Source of the DNA: Manis javanica
Taxonomy: Eukaryota > Chordata > Mammalia > Pholidota > Manidae
NCBI RefSeq assembly: GCF_040802235.1
Contig: NC_133167.1
Coordinates: 99,434,001-99,498,000 of the forward strand
DNA length: 64,000 nt
Direction of reading: 5' to 3'
Shown: positions 44,961-59,041 of the stretch, piece after piece
Layout of the letters: every line of letters starts with the position of its first letter
Numbering within the stretch: position 1 is the first letter of the stretch
Program-made: the position numbers and the translations under genes
The notes under the pieces: model-generated
Told to the model about the DNA's origin: nothing
Databases searched by the model: none
What the model saw: only the letters and a program-made list of their open reading frames with translations

Positions 44961-47900
44961 ACATTTCAAAAAGTCATAATGGATGTGGGTAGGAACCTGA
45001 ACATACTGAAAAGCATTTGTGAAACTGTAGGCAGTTTGAAGATCAGATATTTAGACATAATATTTAAGATAGGAAGGATAAGTTAATGAGATATAGTGGT
45101 ATTTTGACACCTGAAAATTGTTATTTAATCATAGGAGAGATTTTTAAATGTTGAAATTTTATCACAGCGATAGCAGAAAGAACGTATCTGTATACTATAC
45201 ATATAAATGACATATGTACATTTTACATGCACATATGCTCATACATACAGGGGCGTATCTTTACATTAGAATCTTAGAAAGTATATGCTCAGGTTTTATT
45301 CAGTAAAAACACCACAGTACTCTGTCTTGTAGTATTTTATAATTTGTCAAGCCAACTTCATCTAAGTCTGTTATAATTAAAGGACAAAGAACAGTTACAA
45401 ATGGACTGCATCAAGTAGTTCTTCAACTTAAAAGCTTGACTAGGAGGGAATTACATCAACCTGTTCTTAAGATCTTGAGAGGCCTAAGATTTCAGGCCGA
45501 TTCAGTTACACAGCTGAAAGAAACATTTTCACATCATGCTTGCTGTTATGGGTTTCCATGAGAAATTCAGAGACAAAAAAATCAATAACCAAAGTTTTAA
45601 CTTGGCCCAGAACAATATGACATGCCTGCTCAGTTAGTAGACATGGAAAAATTATGCCCATGTCTATTTCAAAGAAGTATTATGATTTTTTGTTCCATGT
45701 TTTTGTCAAAATAACACCAGCTCATTTGGTGGGACAGATTCATCGAGTGTAATTTTCAGTTAATATGAAGGGGAGGCTTTTTTACTAACAGAACAATCCC
45801 GCCATAGCCACATCTGTCATATTAATACAAGGGTTAGAACTAGAAAATCTGTTTCTCCCCAAATCTGTTGGGGTATGATGCTAACAAATGTCAGAATTCA
45901 TAATTTGTTAAATTACCAAGTTTTCTGAGGCTCAGACCACATCCTCTAACTCTTAAATACATTACAACCTTGTTCACAATTTTCCATGAACATTAGCTGT
46001 TGTTTAGCGTTCTATTCAGGAAACTGCTCAACTAACATATGCCACTCGCAGTTTACTATTTAGATGTGGTGCCCTGGCCAGAGGGACTCCTTGAAAAGCA
46101 TCTCTAGGAACGGATATGTGAACAAAGGAAGCCGGAGGATGACCCTCTAGCAGGTGTAACACGTAAGAACACTTTTTTCAGTTGAAAACTTCACTTTTTT
46201 TGCATATTCAATTCTGAGTTGCTTTTGGATAGGCAGAGAAAATAATGTCTGTTTAATTCAATATAAGGAGGGAGTCCAGCTCACTCAAGTTCTCAATTAG
46301 TGGGAATATGAATTAGGGTTGTATTGAAATGAGCATATTTCGGTTTGTAAAAGTCTTGAAAACAGGTCAACAAATGTAGTGGTTTTTGAGAGATGTTACA
46401 GATTTCTAAAAATGAGTCTCCTCCTTCACTGGATCTGTTTCCATTCCCGTTTCCCCATGTTCTTGGAAAGATGTCTTGGAAGAAAATCAGACGGCATACT
46501 TTTCTTACCCTCCCCTTTTTGAATAGGAGAGGATCTTTATTAGCCATGCTGAGCCAGTTATTTCCCTGGCTACTTACTACTTCCTACACCCATGTCTCAC
46601 TCCTTCCTAAGCAAGTACATAAAGGATAGATAAAGAATTTCAAGCAACTTTTAAGTTATGTTTTATTAATTTCAGTTATACAAAGTTGAGGTGGGGGTTA
46701 GAAAACTAACATTGCTTTTTCTATGGTCTCTTGCCTACCAGCATCATGCAAAAGCATAGAGCTTTAGAGCTGAGATGCTTAGATATTCCTCTTGGAAGTT
46801 CTCCAGCTTTCATCAGACCTCCTCTTTCGTTCCTCACGCCACCACTTTTTCCTTCTCAATTTTTTCTCCCCTGAAATTCCAGTCTTCCCTCATGCACAAG
46901 ACACATTATTGCATTTGTCAGCATTCATGGAGTCACAGCTCCACCCTTGTTTTATAAACTGTTGCTTTTTCTATCACTGATTATAAGTCAAAATTATTCC
47001 ACCTGTAAGTGGTTTTATTTCTGAGTGTGGAAGGAGCAAGCCTGAGCGTTTTAGTACTCTTCCAATCTCAACTTGGAATTGATCAAATTTACTCCAATTT
47101 CCATTCATCACATCCTTGAAGGTACAACTAGAGATTTACCTTGTCTGAGAAGTGTTTTTTATGGAACCCCCTGAAATTGCTTTAGGTTCCATTAGCACTT
47201 ATCTGCATTACTCAAATATTTGCTCGTATTTTTAATATTTTTTACATACAAATACTGCATTTCTCCATCCATAAGATTAAATCAAGGAAAAGCACTTTGT
47301 TCTTTCTTTTAGAAATTTGCATTTAGAATCAGAGTATAAGATAAACTCACCTTAGAGGTCGTCCAGTTCAGTGGCCTCATTGTAATGACAAGTAAGCAGA
47401 ATCATTTTACAGCCTCCTATTAACATGTAACGCAATGTACACAGTAAATATGCGACAAGAGCTTGTTGAATGAATGGAGTTCAGCTACTCATTTAACTGT
47501 TCTCATTACCTTACATGGCTGGCAGCATTTATTAAGTCCCCACTTCTATGTGAAACAGTGGTAGATGTTAAACAAATGGAATTGAAGTGAAGCAGTCATG
47601 GTCAGTGACATAACATTGAAGCCGGCAACTCTATTAAAGCTATACACGTGGCAGAGTGTTGGGTTGGTGTGACATGCCAGTAATGAGGTGATTTCCAGAG
47701 AGAGAATTTCTAGTGGGAAGTGCTGTTTGCAAAGAAGCAGCCAGTCCTCTGCAAATTAGTTAAAACTGACTTAAATGAAAGAGTAAAATTTCAGAAGTTG
47801 AATGATAGTCCTGAAGCATCCAGGAAGATGTAGTGCTCATTCATTTTGTTGTATACTCTGTTAATAATTCATTGAGTATACAATCGGTCCTCCTAAGAGA

Positions 47901-48639
47901 ATGTATTCTAAGGTATATTTACATTCCTAATTAGTTATATTCTTCCCTATATCACGATTCTTCCAGGACAGTTCTTCTAATTGTTGAATGTTTAACAGGT
48001 ATTCATGGTCGTTAGAGAAACCACCTTTATTTAAAGTTGTGTTCCTCATGTTGAAAGCATTTAATTTAAATATCTAACTTAAAAATGCAGTTAATTGGTT
48101 TCCAGCATAAGAGGGAATATGCTTTAATTCTCGCTGAAGAGGTGGGGATGGATGATTGACTAAAGCTATTTAATAGGTTTCTTTCCTGGGAGAGGTTGAC
48201 TTTCAAGCTCAAAAAAGAGAAGAAAGGCAGAATCCAAACAGTAAGCCTATTTCAGACAAAGGGCAAAAAGTACATTTAGGTAATATATGTAAGTTGGAGG
48301 ATAAATGACTGAGTAAATATAATCATTTAGGAAATAAGGCAGAATGTTTGGAGTGCAAAGTAAATATTGCATACAATAGAAACATGATTTTTTAAAAGTA
48401 TATACATTCAAGAAAAAGTTCAAAAACTATGTGAAGGTGTTTAGAGAAAAGCAAAAGTCTCATTTCTCACATTTCATTTGAACACCCAGGAAATAACATT
48501 TGTTGCCAGTATCTACTGATTCCCTCTGAAAAATTTCCAAGCATACCTCCCTATCTCTGTTTCTGTATCTGTTTGTCTACCTGCCTGCCTGCCTACCTAT
48601 CTATCTTTCTATCTTTTAACTGATCTATAGCTATAGATA
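44961..48639. other. unique non-coding DNA
   Basis: No exon recognised. 46760-47300 has a faint L2-like C/T character but is too decayed to call. A CTGC/CTAT-type simple repeat lies near 48570-48620. Confidence 0.5.
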
Positions 48640-48920
48640 TCTATGGTTCTCTGTCTATGGGTATATGGGATTTTAATAGAAATGAAATTATTACACACTT
48701 GGTTCTGCAACTTTCCCTTTTGCTTTAAAAGTTTAGAATATCTCAACATTTTTTCAAATCAGCAACTCTATTCTGCCTCCTTTTTTTCCTGTTGCAAAGT
48801 ATTCCATTATGTGAGCATACGGTTTTTTAAACTTAATTGCTTCTTTATTGATAGACATAGAGATTTTATTTTAAGGTTTGTTGGAATTAACTTCCCTGGG
48901 CATATATCTCTGTGATAGAT
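48640..48920 (-). repeat. old L1 (L1M/HAL1-like) fragment
   Basis: 'caaagtattccattatgtga', 'acttaattgcttctttattg' and 'atagagattttattttaagg' follow antisense old-L1 order. Confidence 0.5.
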
Positions 48921-49935
48921 TCAAAGCATTTGGAAGGCTTCTAAGAGGAGAAGTGAGCAAAGTTTTGAAGAAGGGTATATAGTTAGAGGAGAAATGAGTA
49001 AACATGTTTTCAGCCAGATGGGATATTGAATGCACTCAGAGTCAGAACCACACGGCACAGTAATATACACACAGGAAAATCCTCGCCATGTGCAAATTAG
49101 TTTTAGTTAAATCTCAGAGAGTTAGTGAAATCTTCCATATTTTAAAATCCACTTAACACTGATTTTATAATTCAAATCATCATTCTGGATACTACTAGTT
49201 TTTATGTTTAAGACTGAAGGAAAGGCATTTGTGTAGAATGGAAGTAGCGTTTTGTCCTGGCAACATTTTCCTTTTTTTTAAATCAGAATCAGCAGTGAGT
49301 CTTTCCTGGAACTGAGCCTTGTACTAGACCATTCCCTGCTTAATTGTTTGTCAGGCTTCCCAAACGACCAATGATTCTTTTCCTCAAGCTTTGTATTTCC
49401 TGCAAACTTTAGGACAGAAAGTAATTCCAGTTTGGAAAAGCTAATCTGTAATACCTTCAAAATCCATTTTTAGTCCATTCCAAATCTGTAAGACAGGACG
49501 AATCAAAGGATCTCTTTCACAAGGATGACAAAGACGAGGGTTAAACTGTGGTACTTGCAGAAAAACTTCATTTTCAGAAAAAATGTTTAATAGTGAATTT
49601 CAGCTACTTTAGTTATGTACAAGGAGATATGAGGGTCAAAATGAGGAGAGATACAATCTTTTGTTTTTTAAGTCATTCAAGCAGTTCTTTAAAGTCTTCA
49701 GTTTTGTGAATGTGGTACCTTGGTGGTAGGCCCATGTATGGAGGTGAGCGTACCTGCCATGACTGTGGGGGGTGATTGTGCCTCTTTGCCCTGCCCAGAC
49801 ATGGGAGGAGTTTGCACAGGGTGAAGGATTCACACAAGACCTAACAAGAGCTTTACAAGCAACTACAAAGAGAGCTAAGGATTGGGAAGAGCATCGCTTT
49901 CTTTTTTAGGATGGTTGGTGCATCTAGATTGTGCT
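48921..49935. other. unique non-coding DNA
   Basis: Nothing recognised. Confidence 0.5.
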
Positions 49936-50060
49936 TCTCAATCTTCTTTTTGCACATGAATCACTTGTAACTTTTGCTGCAACACGGATTCTGGCTCAGT
50001 AGTTCGGAATTTCTCACAAACACCCAGATGATGCCAATGCTACCATACTTGGCTTGGCTA
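49936..50060 (+). repeat. hAT-type MER DNA transposon remnant
   Basis: 'gtgcttctcaatcttctttt', 'tgcacatgaatcacttgtaa', 'acacggattctggctcagta', 'aacacccagatgatgccaat' parallel the 'cagtggttctcaaac...catcagaatcacctgg...' non-autonomous hAT family. The exact family is unsure. Confidence 0.5.
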
Positions 50061-50917
50061 AATAGTCTAGGTATTAAGGGGAAGATTAGTTCTAGAAATG
50101 ACGACAAAGCTGATTGAAACTGAGAATTGATAGCGGGGCAAACAGTTTCATTTCCTTAGAGGACCTAATGCTTGTGCATGGTGTCAGGGGACTCATATGG
50201 AGGTTGATGAAATATTTATTGTTGGAATGTTCAGTTCAGTTGTTGAAGAAAACAGTTTTGGCAAACTTAGTGTCAGAAAATGAACTATGGATGGGCATCC
50301 GGTTCTGAGAAAACTATTTTGTTCTAGAGATATTAATCAACTTCATTAGACTCCAGAGCATGAATGGGAAGTGAATTGAAGGGAACCAAGAGGAAAGGGG
50401 TCAAGAGAATGGAGAAAACTGGAAGAAAGTGACCCCAAAACTTCTATAATCTACTGATGAATCAAGGAAATGTTAGCTCTTCATGGGTAAATTAGCAACT
50501 TGTTAGCAAACAGATATTTACTGTATCTACATCTAAAAATCAGCTTCATTGAATTAAAAAGAATCCATTTGTTTATTCTTCTCTACTGTGATGTCAAATT
50601 ACTGATCTAATGCATTCTTTCATTTTTAAAGCAGTTTTTCACCTCATTTTGGTAAAGCCATATACTTTGAAGTTTAGATCATTTCAAACAAGGAGGATGA
50701 CAGAAATCATATCACAGTGGAGGTACAATTTCTCCTTATTTTATCATGTCTCCTGCTAGTGCCTTAACTAAGAAGGTCATGCAAACTGTGTCTAAACATT
50801 CCTTAATTTGTCCATGAAGATCTGAATCTAAATTGTCAGTTTATTCCAAATCTCTAAATCACTTGTGTAAATGAATACAACCTGTATGTTGCAGTCATAT
50901 TAAAGCAAATCGTAGTT
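50061..50917. other. unique non-coding DNA
   Basis: Nothing recognised. Confidence 0.5.
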
Positions 50918-50933
50918 AAAAGAATGAAAATCA
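50918..50933. repeat. target-site duplication, left copy
   Basis: aaaagaatgaaaatca, identical to 51956-51971, flanking the plus-strand young L1. Confidence 0.92.
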
Positions 50934-51955
50934 AAATATATAAAGAATTCACATGCCTCAACAACCAAAAGGCAAATAAGCCTATTAAAAAATAGGCTGA
51001 GGATATGAACAGACACTTCTCCAAAGAAGAAATTCAGATGGCCAACAGGCACATGAAAAGATGCTCCACATCGCTAATTATCAGGGAAATGCAAATTAAA
51101 ACCACAATGAGATATCACCTCACACCAATTAGGATGGCCAACATAGAAAAGACTAGGAACAACAAATGCTGTTGAGGATGCGGAGAAAGGAGAACCCTCT
51201 TACACTGCTGGTGTGAATGTAAACTAGTCAACCATTGTGGAAAGCAGTAAGGAGGTTCCTCAAAAAACTAAAAATAGAAAATCCATTTGACTCAGGAATT
51301 CCATTCCTAGGAATTTACCCTAAGAATGGAGGATCCCAGTTTCAAAAAGACATATGCACCCCTATGTTTATCGCAGCACTATTTACAGTAGCCAAGAAAT
51401 GGAAGCAACCTAAGTGTCCATCAGTAGATGAATGGATAAAGAAGATGTGGTACATATACACAATGGAATATTATTCAGCCATAAGAAGAAAACAAATCCT
51501 ACCATTTGCAACAACATGGATGGAGCTAGAGGGTATTATGTTCAGTGAAATAAGCCAGGTGGAGAAAGCCAAGTATCAAATGATTTCACTCATCTGTGGA
51601 GCATAAGAACAAAGCAAAAACTGAAGGAACAAAACAGCAGCAGACTCACAGAACCCAAGAATGGATTAACAGTTACCAAAGGGAAAGGGACTAGGGAGGT
51701 GGGGAGTGGGAAGGGAGGGATAAGGGGACTAAGGGGCATTAACACACATAATGGGGAGGTGGGGCACGGGGAAGGCAGTATAGCACAGAGAAGACAAGTA
51801 GTGACTCTATAGAATCTTACTACGCTGATTGTCAGTGACTGTAATGGGGTATGTGGTGAAGACTTGATAATGGGGGGAATCTAGTAAACACAATATTGCT
51901 CATGTTATTGTATATCAATAATACCAATATAAAATAAAATGAAATAACTAAAACA
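50934..51955 (+). mobile_element. young L1, 5'-truncated, with TSDs
   Basis: Starts at a point matching about 9613 of the full-length element and ends at the native L1 3' end. A 123-codon ORF2 C-terminal frame at 51235-51606 is open and ends at the natural stop; it includes [19 protein letters not shown] and shows where the full-length copy has lost bases. The 3' UTR has 'aacacacataatggggaggt' and 'gacaagtagtgactctatag', and the tail is A-rich. No ERV extension. Confidence 0.93.
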
Positions 51956-51971
51956 AAAAGAATGAAAATCA
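51956..51971. repeat. target-site duplication, right copy
   Basis: aaaagaatgaaaatca, identical to 50918-50933. Confidence 0.92.
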
Positions 51972-54900
51972 TTAGAATGTATAGAGAATCTTTTACATTT
52001 TTGAAGACAGAGGAATTTTTAAAATCCAACATAAGAATATGACCTGAATAATTACAGTTTTAAAATGTGAATAGGGAAAGAAAGTACTAACACATAGGGA
52101 AAAGTGAAATAAAATATTTAAATTCAGCCTCAGCAGTCAAATGACTTTTTCCCCTCTTTCTATTTATCAACACCATCATTTCCAAGAAGCATAGCCAAGG
52201 CATGTTATTTTGCAAGTCTTGAGAAAGTATTTTTTATTACTTGAATAATACTCAAGTGAATGTACTGACTTCAAAATGACCTATTTCAAAACTTTCCCAC
52301 TTTATACTTGTTTTTTATTCGTGTACATTTTACAATTAATTTTCATGTTTTGAGCAGAACATGATGTGTCTTTCAGCTGTTGTTACGCATGATTGTACTT
52401 GGTGTTCTCCATATGTAATCACATTTTAAAATTAGACTTAATGCCTTAAACTTGGGTCAAAGTGTTGAGAGGAACACCAGTTAATTTGACTTTGCAGCAG
52501 TGCCGCCTTTCTTATTGGTCTGCCTGTCTCTCAATACGTTTATTGTTCCCAGCCTCTTCTGGTAACATAATTGAAATAGCTCACACCGTTTCTAACCACA
52601 TTTAGCTACTTTGAGAGTCTAAAATACTGAAGTGGGGAAATGTACTGAAAGTATGTTTAATTTCCTCACATGTTCTAACTAGATAGGAAGTAGTCAGTCA
52701 ACAACATTTATTGGGTTCTCACTGGTTGCTGTGAGCAGTGGGGTAGATTATACGCAGAAGTGTTGAAACACCCTGGGAAAAGGATCTGTTCTAGAAGAGA
52801 TTTGCCTCTCTCCGGTGAACTAACAATGCTCCACAAAGGAAAGACTCCTGATGTCAGTAAAAGTTCAGATGACATGACAGAGAGGTGAGAAACTGACCCA
52901 GAATCAACGGCTAATTACAAAATCTAAATAGATAATCCAAAACACTGGTGGTGATGAGGTTGAATAGTAAAAAAATAAGAGTAAAAAATAATAAAATTTG
53001 TTCTCTATTTGGAAATCCAAGTCAAGGAAGAAATAAAGGCATAACAACTATGTAAATTCATGCTAATGTTTGCTGAGGTTTCTTTGTCTATCTACTTACC
53101 TATCATTTACTTTGATTCAAAGTCAGAATGTAAGGAAAATGTTAACTTCCTCCTAACCTGATAACTTTTATAGTTTACGCCGATATGGTAACAATATAAT
53201 CATTAAAAAAATAAATTCTACTCTTCGGTGCCAAAGAAGGGACAGGACAAGACTGTAAGGCTGTGTCATCACCACACCCAAAAGTGGGTATTTGAGTCAT
53301 CATATTAGCTTGATTAAAAAAAGAGAATGTCTATTTTTGTGGGTGGGCATAATTCAAATGAAAATTTCCACAGCTGTATTTGATTCAATTAATTCTACTC
53401 AGTTAAGAGTCATTAAATTAAAATAAAATAAATAATGCAATGTTTCTTGATTTAAAAACCACATTTAAAAAGTAGTGTATACTATGCCAAACCATACCAG
53501 CAAATGCACAAAGAAATAATACTGTAAATATTCTACATATCCTTTGTAATGGGATTATTGGCTTCTGTGACTGTTAGCTTCTTTGACTTCATAAATCACG
53601 TCATTGCAGCATTAGAGAGCGAATGTCAAAATCCATTGTCTTCTGTCTTTCAAGTCTATGGCCATTTATAAAAAATTGCTACCACAGTAACAGTCCAAAT
53701 GTTATTATTAAGAGGTGATTAAAACAGCAACTACAAGTGGAGGTCATAACCTTGATGTCAGCTACTAAATAGCTCTTCCACATTTTCAGATTAATATTTA
53801 ATATACAAAAAGTAGCATTACCAATTACCTTTCTAAAGAAATTGTAGTATCATAAGCATGATGTCTATATGATAGGCCAGAAACAGCACTTTCTTTCTCT
53901 GAAGTGATAAGTACTCATTATATAGGCAGTGTTGATTGTTAAAACCTCTGGGGTTAAACATTAAGGTGAAAAGATAGACAATTTCAAGCTCCAATTTGTT
54001 TGTTTTGTGGATTTGTCTTTATTTGCTTAAAATTTAATACACAAATACTTCAAGCTTTGAGGATTCACTCTCTGGATTCTGTTTTTCTTCTCTGTCTTAA
54101 ATTTGTACCATGGTATCTGTGCAAGGAAAAAAACATATCTTAACTATGCCCTCAATTTAATATCTGTCTTGAAGAATTCTACTTCTAGGGTAATGGTGAA
54201 CTGTTCATCTCATTTCTCTTTTTCTCTCTCTCTGTTCTTATTTTTCTCTTCTTATGAGGATGTGTTGAAACAAGATTTCCTTTCTCCTGTTTAGAGAGGC
54301 ACAGTAATTAAAATGAAAAGTTATAATGAAATTCTGCTTTCTTTACTTACCTGTTTTGCCAAAGAATGAGAGAAGACCCTCCAGTAAGTCAATATTTTTT
54401 TTCCTTTAAATATGATGAACAAAGCCATTTTGATTTATTGTTTTCCTTCAAAGGACAGGTGACATTTCCAGCAACACTGACTTCCATTCCTAATCCCCTT
54501 CTGGCAAGCCAAAGAGAATTACAATGGGGAATGGTTTCACAGTCAAACACTCCACTATAATGTAATGCTATAGAGCGCTTCACTTCAGCCAAACCAGCAA
54601 AATCTTCCCATTGCCAATTTTTCTTTTATATTTTGAAGTTGGCCTCTCAGCACAGATTTGATTCACACCATTTAAAAATAAATCTGGCATCTATAAAGCA
54701 GAAAATTCGAGCTGTGTTGTCAGAGTATCAGTATTTCCATTTTTATGCCTGTAGACAATCTAGACTTCTAAAAAGGGAGACAATCTAGATTTCTAAATAG
54801 AGCTCCAGTTCCTAATTCTATGGTAAAAGTAAAGGCTAATTTTATTACAGTATACCTATGATTTTTATATTCACCAAAGAATAAAAGTACTATGTTTATA

Positions 54901-55384
54901 TGTGACACATTAAATATTTTTATGAGTGATTTAATTCCATAAAAAATATATATTTGTATGAAGATGTAATATCCTATGGCAACAATTTGTTTCGAGATAC
55001 ATACCTTAAATTAGAAATTGAATTCAATATCAACATGCCATTTTTGTTCTCACTTTATTGTAACAATTTCATCATTACCTGCTTAGAAATCAACCGAACG
55101 CTCAATGACAATAGCCTGGCATGCGTGTGGTAGCTCACCTCTAAAGATGAGCCTTGACGATCCTGCCCACGCTCCCTGCATGCACGTGCTGCTCTGCTCT
55201 TCAAGATGTGGAACGTTTGTCCCCTCCCTTGGGTTTGGTGGCGGCGTTAATCGGAACGATGCAGAGGAAGTGTTGTCCTGGGACTTCTCAGCCTGGCCTC
55301 AGGGTGTGATCCTTTCCACTTCCTCCATTTTAGAACCAGGAGCCACCATGCATAACATCCCAGCACCCTGTGATTACATATGAG
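51972..55384. other. unique non-coding DNA
   Basis: No exon, RNA gene or clear repeat. The 92-codon frame at 55105-55383 runs through a slightly GC-richer patch but shows no domain. Confidence 0.5.
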
Positions 55385-55409
55385 TGTGTGTGTGTGTGTG
55401 TGTGTGTGT
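55385..55409 (+). repeat. (TG)n microsatellite
   Basis: About 12 TG units. Confidence 0.95.
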
Positions 55410-56024
55410 ATGGGAGACAGAGAGAGAGACTAGGCAGAGGGGACCTGGAAGACATAAAGAACAAGGCCACTCCCAGTAAGAGGAACCTAAGGAGACCTGA
55501 CAACTGAACGGACCCGGGTGTCCTCCATGAGATCCTGGGATAGAAGTACATTCAGTGCAAAGTAAGGATATCCAGGAAAAAAAAGTACAACTATGGACTT
55601 AATGATTATGCTCATTATTAGTTCATTAATTGTAACAAACCTATCATGTGAATGTAAGATGTTAGTATTTGGGAACACTGGGTGTGATCTGGGTGGAAAC
55701 AGCTATCTTCTCAAGTCTGCTGTAAACATAAGACTGTTCTAAAACATAGATTCTATTTAAAAAGCGAAGAAGGAAGCCACTTGGGGGGAGCATTAGGGAC
55801 ATGGACACAACTGCTCCCAGCCCGTTAGTCTGCAAGGGCGTGAGGAAGTCCCAGCAACAGGCGCCCAGCAGAGCCCCAGCCAACTCACAGAATCAAGCAT
55901 TAATGAAACTACTTAAAAAAAGGAATCACTAAGAATTTCATTCCATTGAGAGGAATGAGATGTCTGGAGAAGGGTTTGCTTTCTGGGGAAGATGAGAACT
56001 TAATTTGAAATGTGAACTCACAGG
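55410..56024. other. unique non-coding DNA
   Basis: Nothing recognised. Confidence 0.45.
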
Positions 56025-56145
56025 TTCTGGGCTCAGAAACCAGGGTACCTATGTTCTATTTTCCTCCAATCAGCAGTGTGCACTAGCAGGTCTCATTTAG
56101 ATGCAGCTTTTCCTCCATTAAATGTGTTACCATGCTTAAGCTGTA
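56025..56145 (+). repeat. MIR-like fragment
   Basis: 'ttctgggctcagaaaccagg' then 'gcagcttttcctccattaaa' follow MIR order loosely. Confidence 0.4.
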
Positions 56146-56344
56146 GAGTTAGTGTAGTAATTAAAAGAGTAACACATTTAGGCTCTTAGCCATTCCAGGC
56201 ACACCGCGTTTATGGATTAGTAGTTGGGCTACCAGGCCATGCTGTCAAATTCGGCCTCTTACTCTGTGCACCAGGCTGCACGAGAGGCCCTCTTCTCCAT
56301 TGCTTAGTCAGAGGCAGATCCGGGTCTGGTCTGGTTCAAACCAC

Positions 56345-56605
56345 ATCTCAAATATTAACTCTCAGTTATCGACTAAGTAGTGTATATTAGGTACTTTTAA
56401 ATATATTATCTCATTTAATTTTCATGACAACTATCCAAGATGGATATTACTACTTTCTTTTATACAAAAAGAAAACTGATACCATTAATCTGTTTTTAAG
56501 TTACTTTTCCAACCTGAAATAGGTAGTAAGTGGTAGAGCTGGGATTCCAGCCCAGGCTGTCTGATTTCAAATCCTGTGCACTCAAATGTGCTACTCTTTA
56601 TTTCT
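56345..56605 (-). repeat. MIR SINE
   Basis: 'attatctcatttaattttca', 'tgacaactatccaagatgga', 'agtaagtggtagagctggga', 'ttccagcccaggctgtctga' are the antisense MIR core and tRNA-related part. Confidence 0.8.
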
Positions 56606-59007
56606 CTTATCTGCATCATTTTATTTTTGTTCTTATTAATTGAATACTGTTCTAAATGCATTATTCACCTTGAGCTTGGAAATGTTGGGTTTGCATTGTG
56701 TTTTGCCAAAGGAAGTGCTTCATGTTTTTAGGTTACTAGGTTAGCACTTCACGAGTTAAAATTATTTTGCATCTAAGAAACAAGCTGCCTATTAACCAGT
56801 CTGATCTAGGTCAGAATTTTTATTTTAATTGCTTTGCTGTGAAACCCTATCAGAAAGAAAGAGATGGAAATTGAAAAGGCCTAGAAGTAGAATACTCAAG
56901 TAGTGGACGGATGTATTTTTATACTTTAAGAAGAAAAAAAAGCTCAGGGCAGCTAGATAAAGATCAAGAAAAAATCCCTCCCAATTCTTTAGTGATTGAA
57001 CAGAAGAATTGAATTAGGATGTGATGAAGGGCAACAAATGGTAATGACAGAGATATGAAAAAGATATAAATTAAACAAGAGAGGAGAAAGGCAACATGGT
57101 CTGCTAAGACTGGCAGTGTTCCCAAGAATTCAGCCACAGGGAGACAATCGGAGTCACATAATCAACTTTGGATCATAATCTCTTAAGGGTGAAAAAAGGA
57201 ACAAGATAATTTCTCTACAGATATCCCACAAAGTAGCATTTTTTAAAGAGCCTTAAAGTTGATCATCTGCAAAATAGCCAGCATGCCCTAGTCCATCTGT
57301 GTAGGAGCAGTATTTATTGAGGATGGGAAATGGTTTGTCTCTTGATAAAAATGGCATTTACATTTCCTCTTTATGGCTCTGTAACTGCTATGTGATAGAG
57401 AATAGGGGAGGCACAAGGAGATCAGCGTAACAAAAAACAGCCCTTATGAAGTAGAAAGTAATCCTTTTTTAAAATTTTTTTTTATTCATGGGCAAAGAAA
57501 TAGTAATATTACTTCTAATTAGATACTTGATATTGACTTATATTTGTGGTTTCCTATAGCAAGATGCATATTCTGCTGTATGTGACTGTTATTTATATAC
57601 TTGTTTTATTTACTTTCCTATAAAAAAAGTTTAAAGTTTGTGGCAGGTAGAACAGTTGGTAATACTTAAGCATTTCTGTTTCTTTTTTAGCTTTTCAAAG
57701 CTGTAAAAATAACTTGTGAATGTACCAATTATGGTAGACTTAAAAACCCTTCATATAAAAGTTCAGCTAACTACCCATATATATGTTAATTATATAGACA
57801 TTCATCATAAACATGGGGTAGAAATTTTTTCATCAATGTCACATTTAAACAATTGATGTAATCTATTTTAAAAGTAAAAGCTTTCATGTGTATGTGCAAG
57901 AGCTCAAGCTTAATGAATCAAACTTTTTATTGTGCATTCAGAATAGGTCTTATTTGTTACCCCAAACAATCCCAACCCAATTAACAGTTCACTTCAAACT
58001 AAAAAATAATGCCCAATCCAAATAAAGGGACTTGAATAAGTTCTTATTCTTTACTTCTTGTGCTTCGTATCTCCCTGTGCACAAAGAATGTTATAAATAT
58101 TGTTTAAGTAAACTACTGATGGCAAGCAGGTTAATTACTTAGCAAAGAAACTGCAGGATCCCTTGAAGAGAATATCTATCTGTCAGGCTTAGTGTTCACC
58201 CAGGGCTAACAGATATTTAAAATAGTAAGGAAAAAATCGCAGTTTTATCTGGTGAAGGGCTCCAGCCTTCTTGTCTGGAACAAGTAGAATTGGGTGGAGC
58301 AGCATCAACACAGAGCTTCCTAAGATAATAATGAGGAGGGGGAACAAAGCTCTATGGATTGCATTTTACACCCGTATCTCTCTGAATTCCCCACTAAATT
58401 GTAAGCAACATTTATAAGCATGGAAATACAGGCTTTGTGTGCTTGGATATCTTGTTCAAGGACACAGATAAAATACACAATGTCTACATATGAAGGAGTC
58501 TAAAATTAACAAACTTCTCTGTGTATATATTTCAACTTTTCATGGTTTCTCTTTTCAAAAGATTCTATCCTGAAATTACTTCAGGACCTCATCAAGGAGA
58601 AAAAAATGAATTGACCCAATTAGTAAATGTTTAAATAGTATTTTTGTTGTTGCAAGTGGCATTACTTGATACGTAAATGAATTTTGCTCTTAGAAATATT
58701 TCTATTACTTCTTTGCTCAGCCAAGTCCTGCATGTGCTGATTATGATTGCTTATGCAGAATATCTAATGTGTCACAAATTAAAAACACCAAATACTTTAA
58801 GTTCTAATATTCCTAAAATCATGTAATAAGTGGGATGAAATCAGGGCTGTGTGTGTATTCATATATACACATATATACATATGAAATATGTATCTGAATA
58901 ATGCATATCTGAAAATATCTAAAAAATATATACCAGAAATACACATATCAGGAATATATACATATATATAATATTTCAGATATATGACAGAGCCGTAAAT
59001 ATTTCAG

Positions 59008-59008
<1 letters not shown>
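56606..59008. other. unique non-coding DNA, AT-rich
   Basis: TATA-rich tract at 58855-58985. No gene features. Confidence 0.5.

Positions 59009-59041
<33 letters not shown>
59009..59041 (+). repeat. (GATA)n microsatellite
   Basis: Eight GATA units. Confidence 0.95.

Noticed and set aside
58855..59041. TATA-rich tract as a promoter or origin
   Set aside because: Low-complexity AT plus a GATA microsatellite; no supporting elements.
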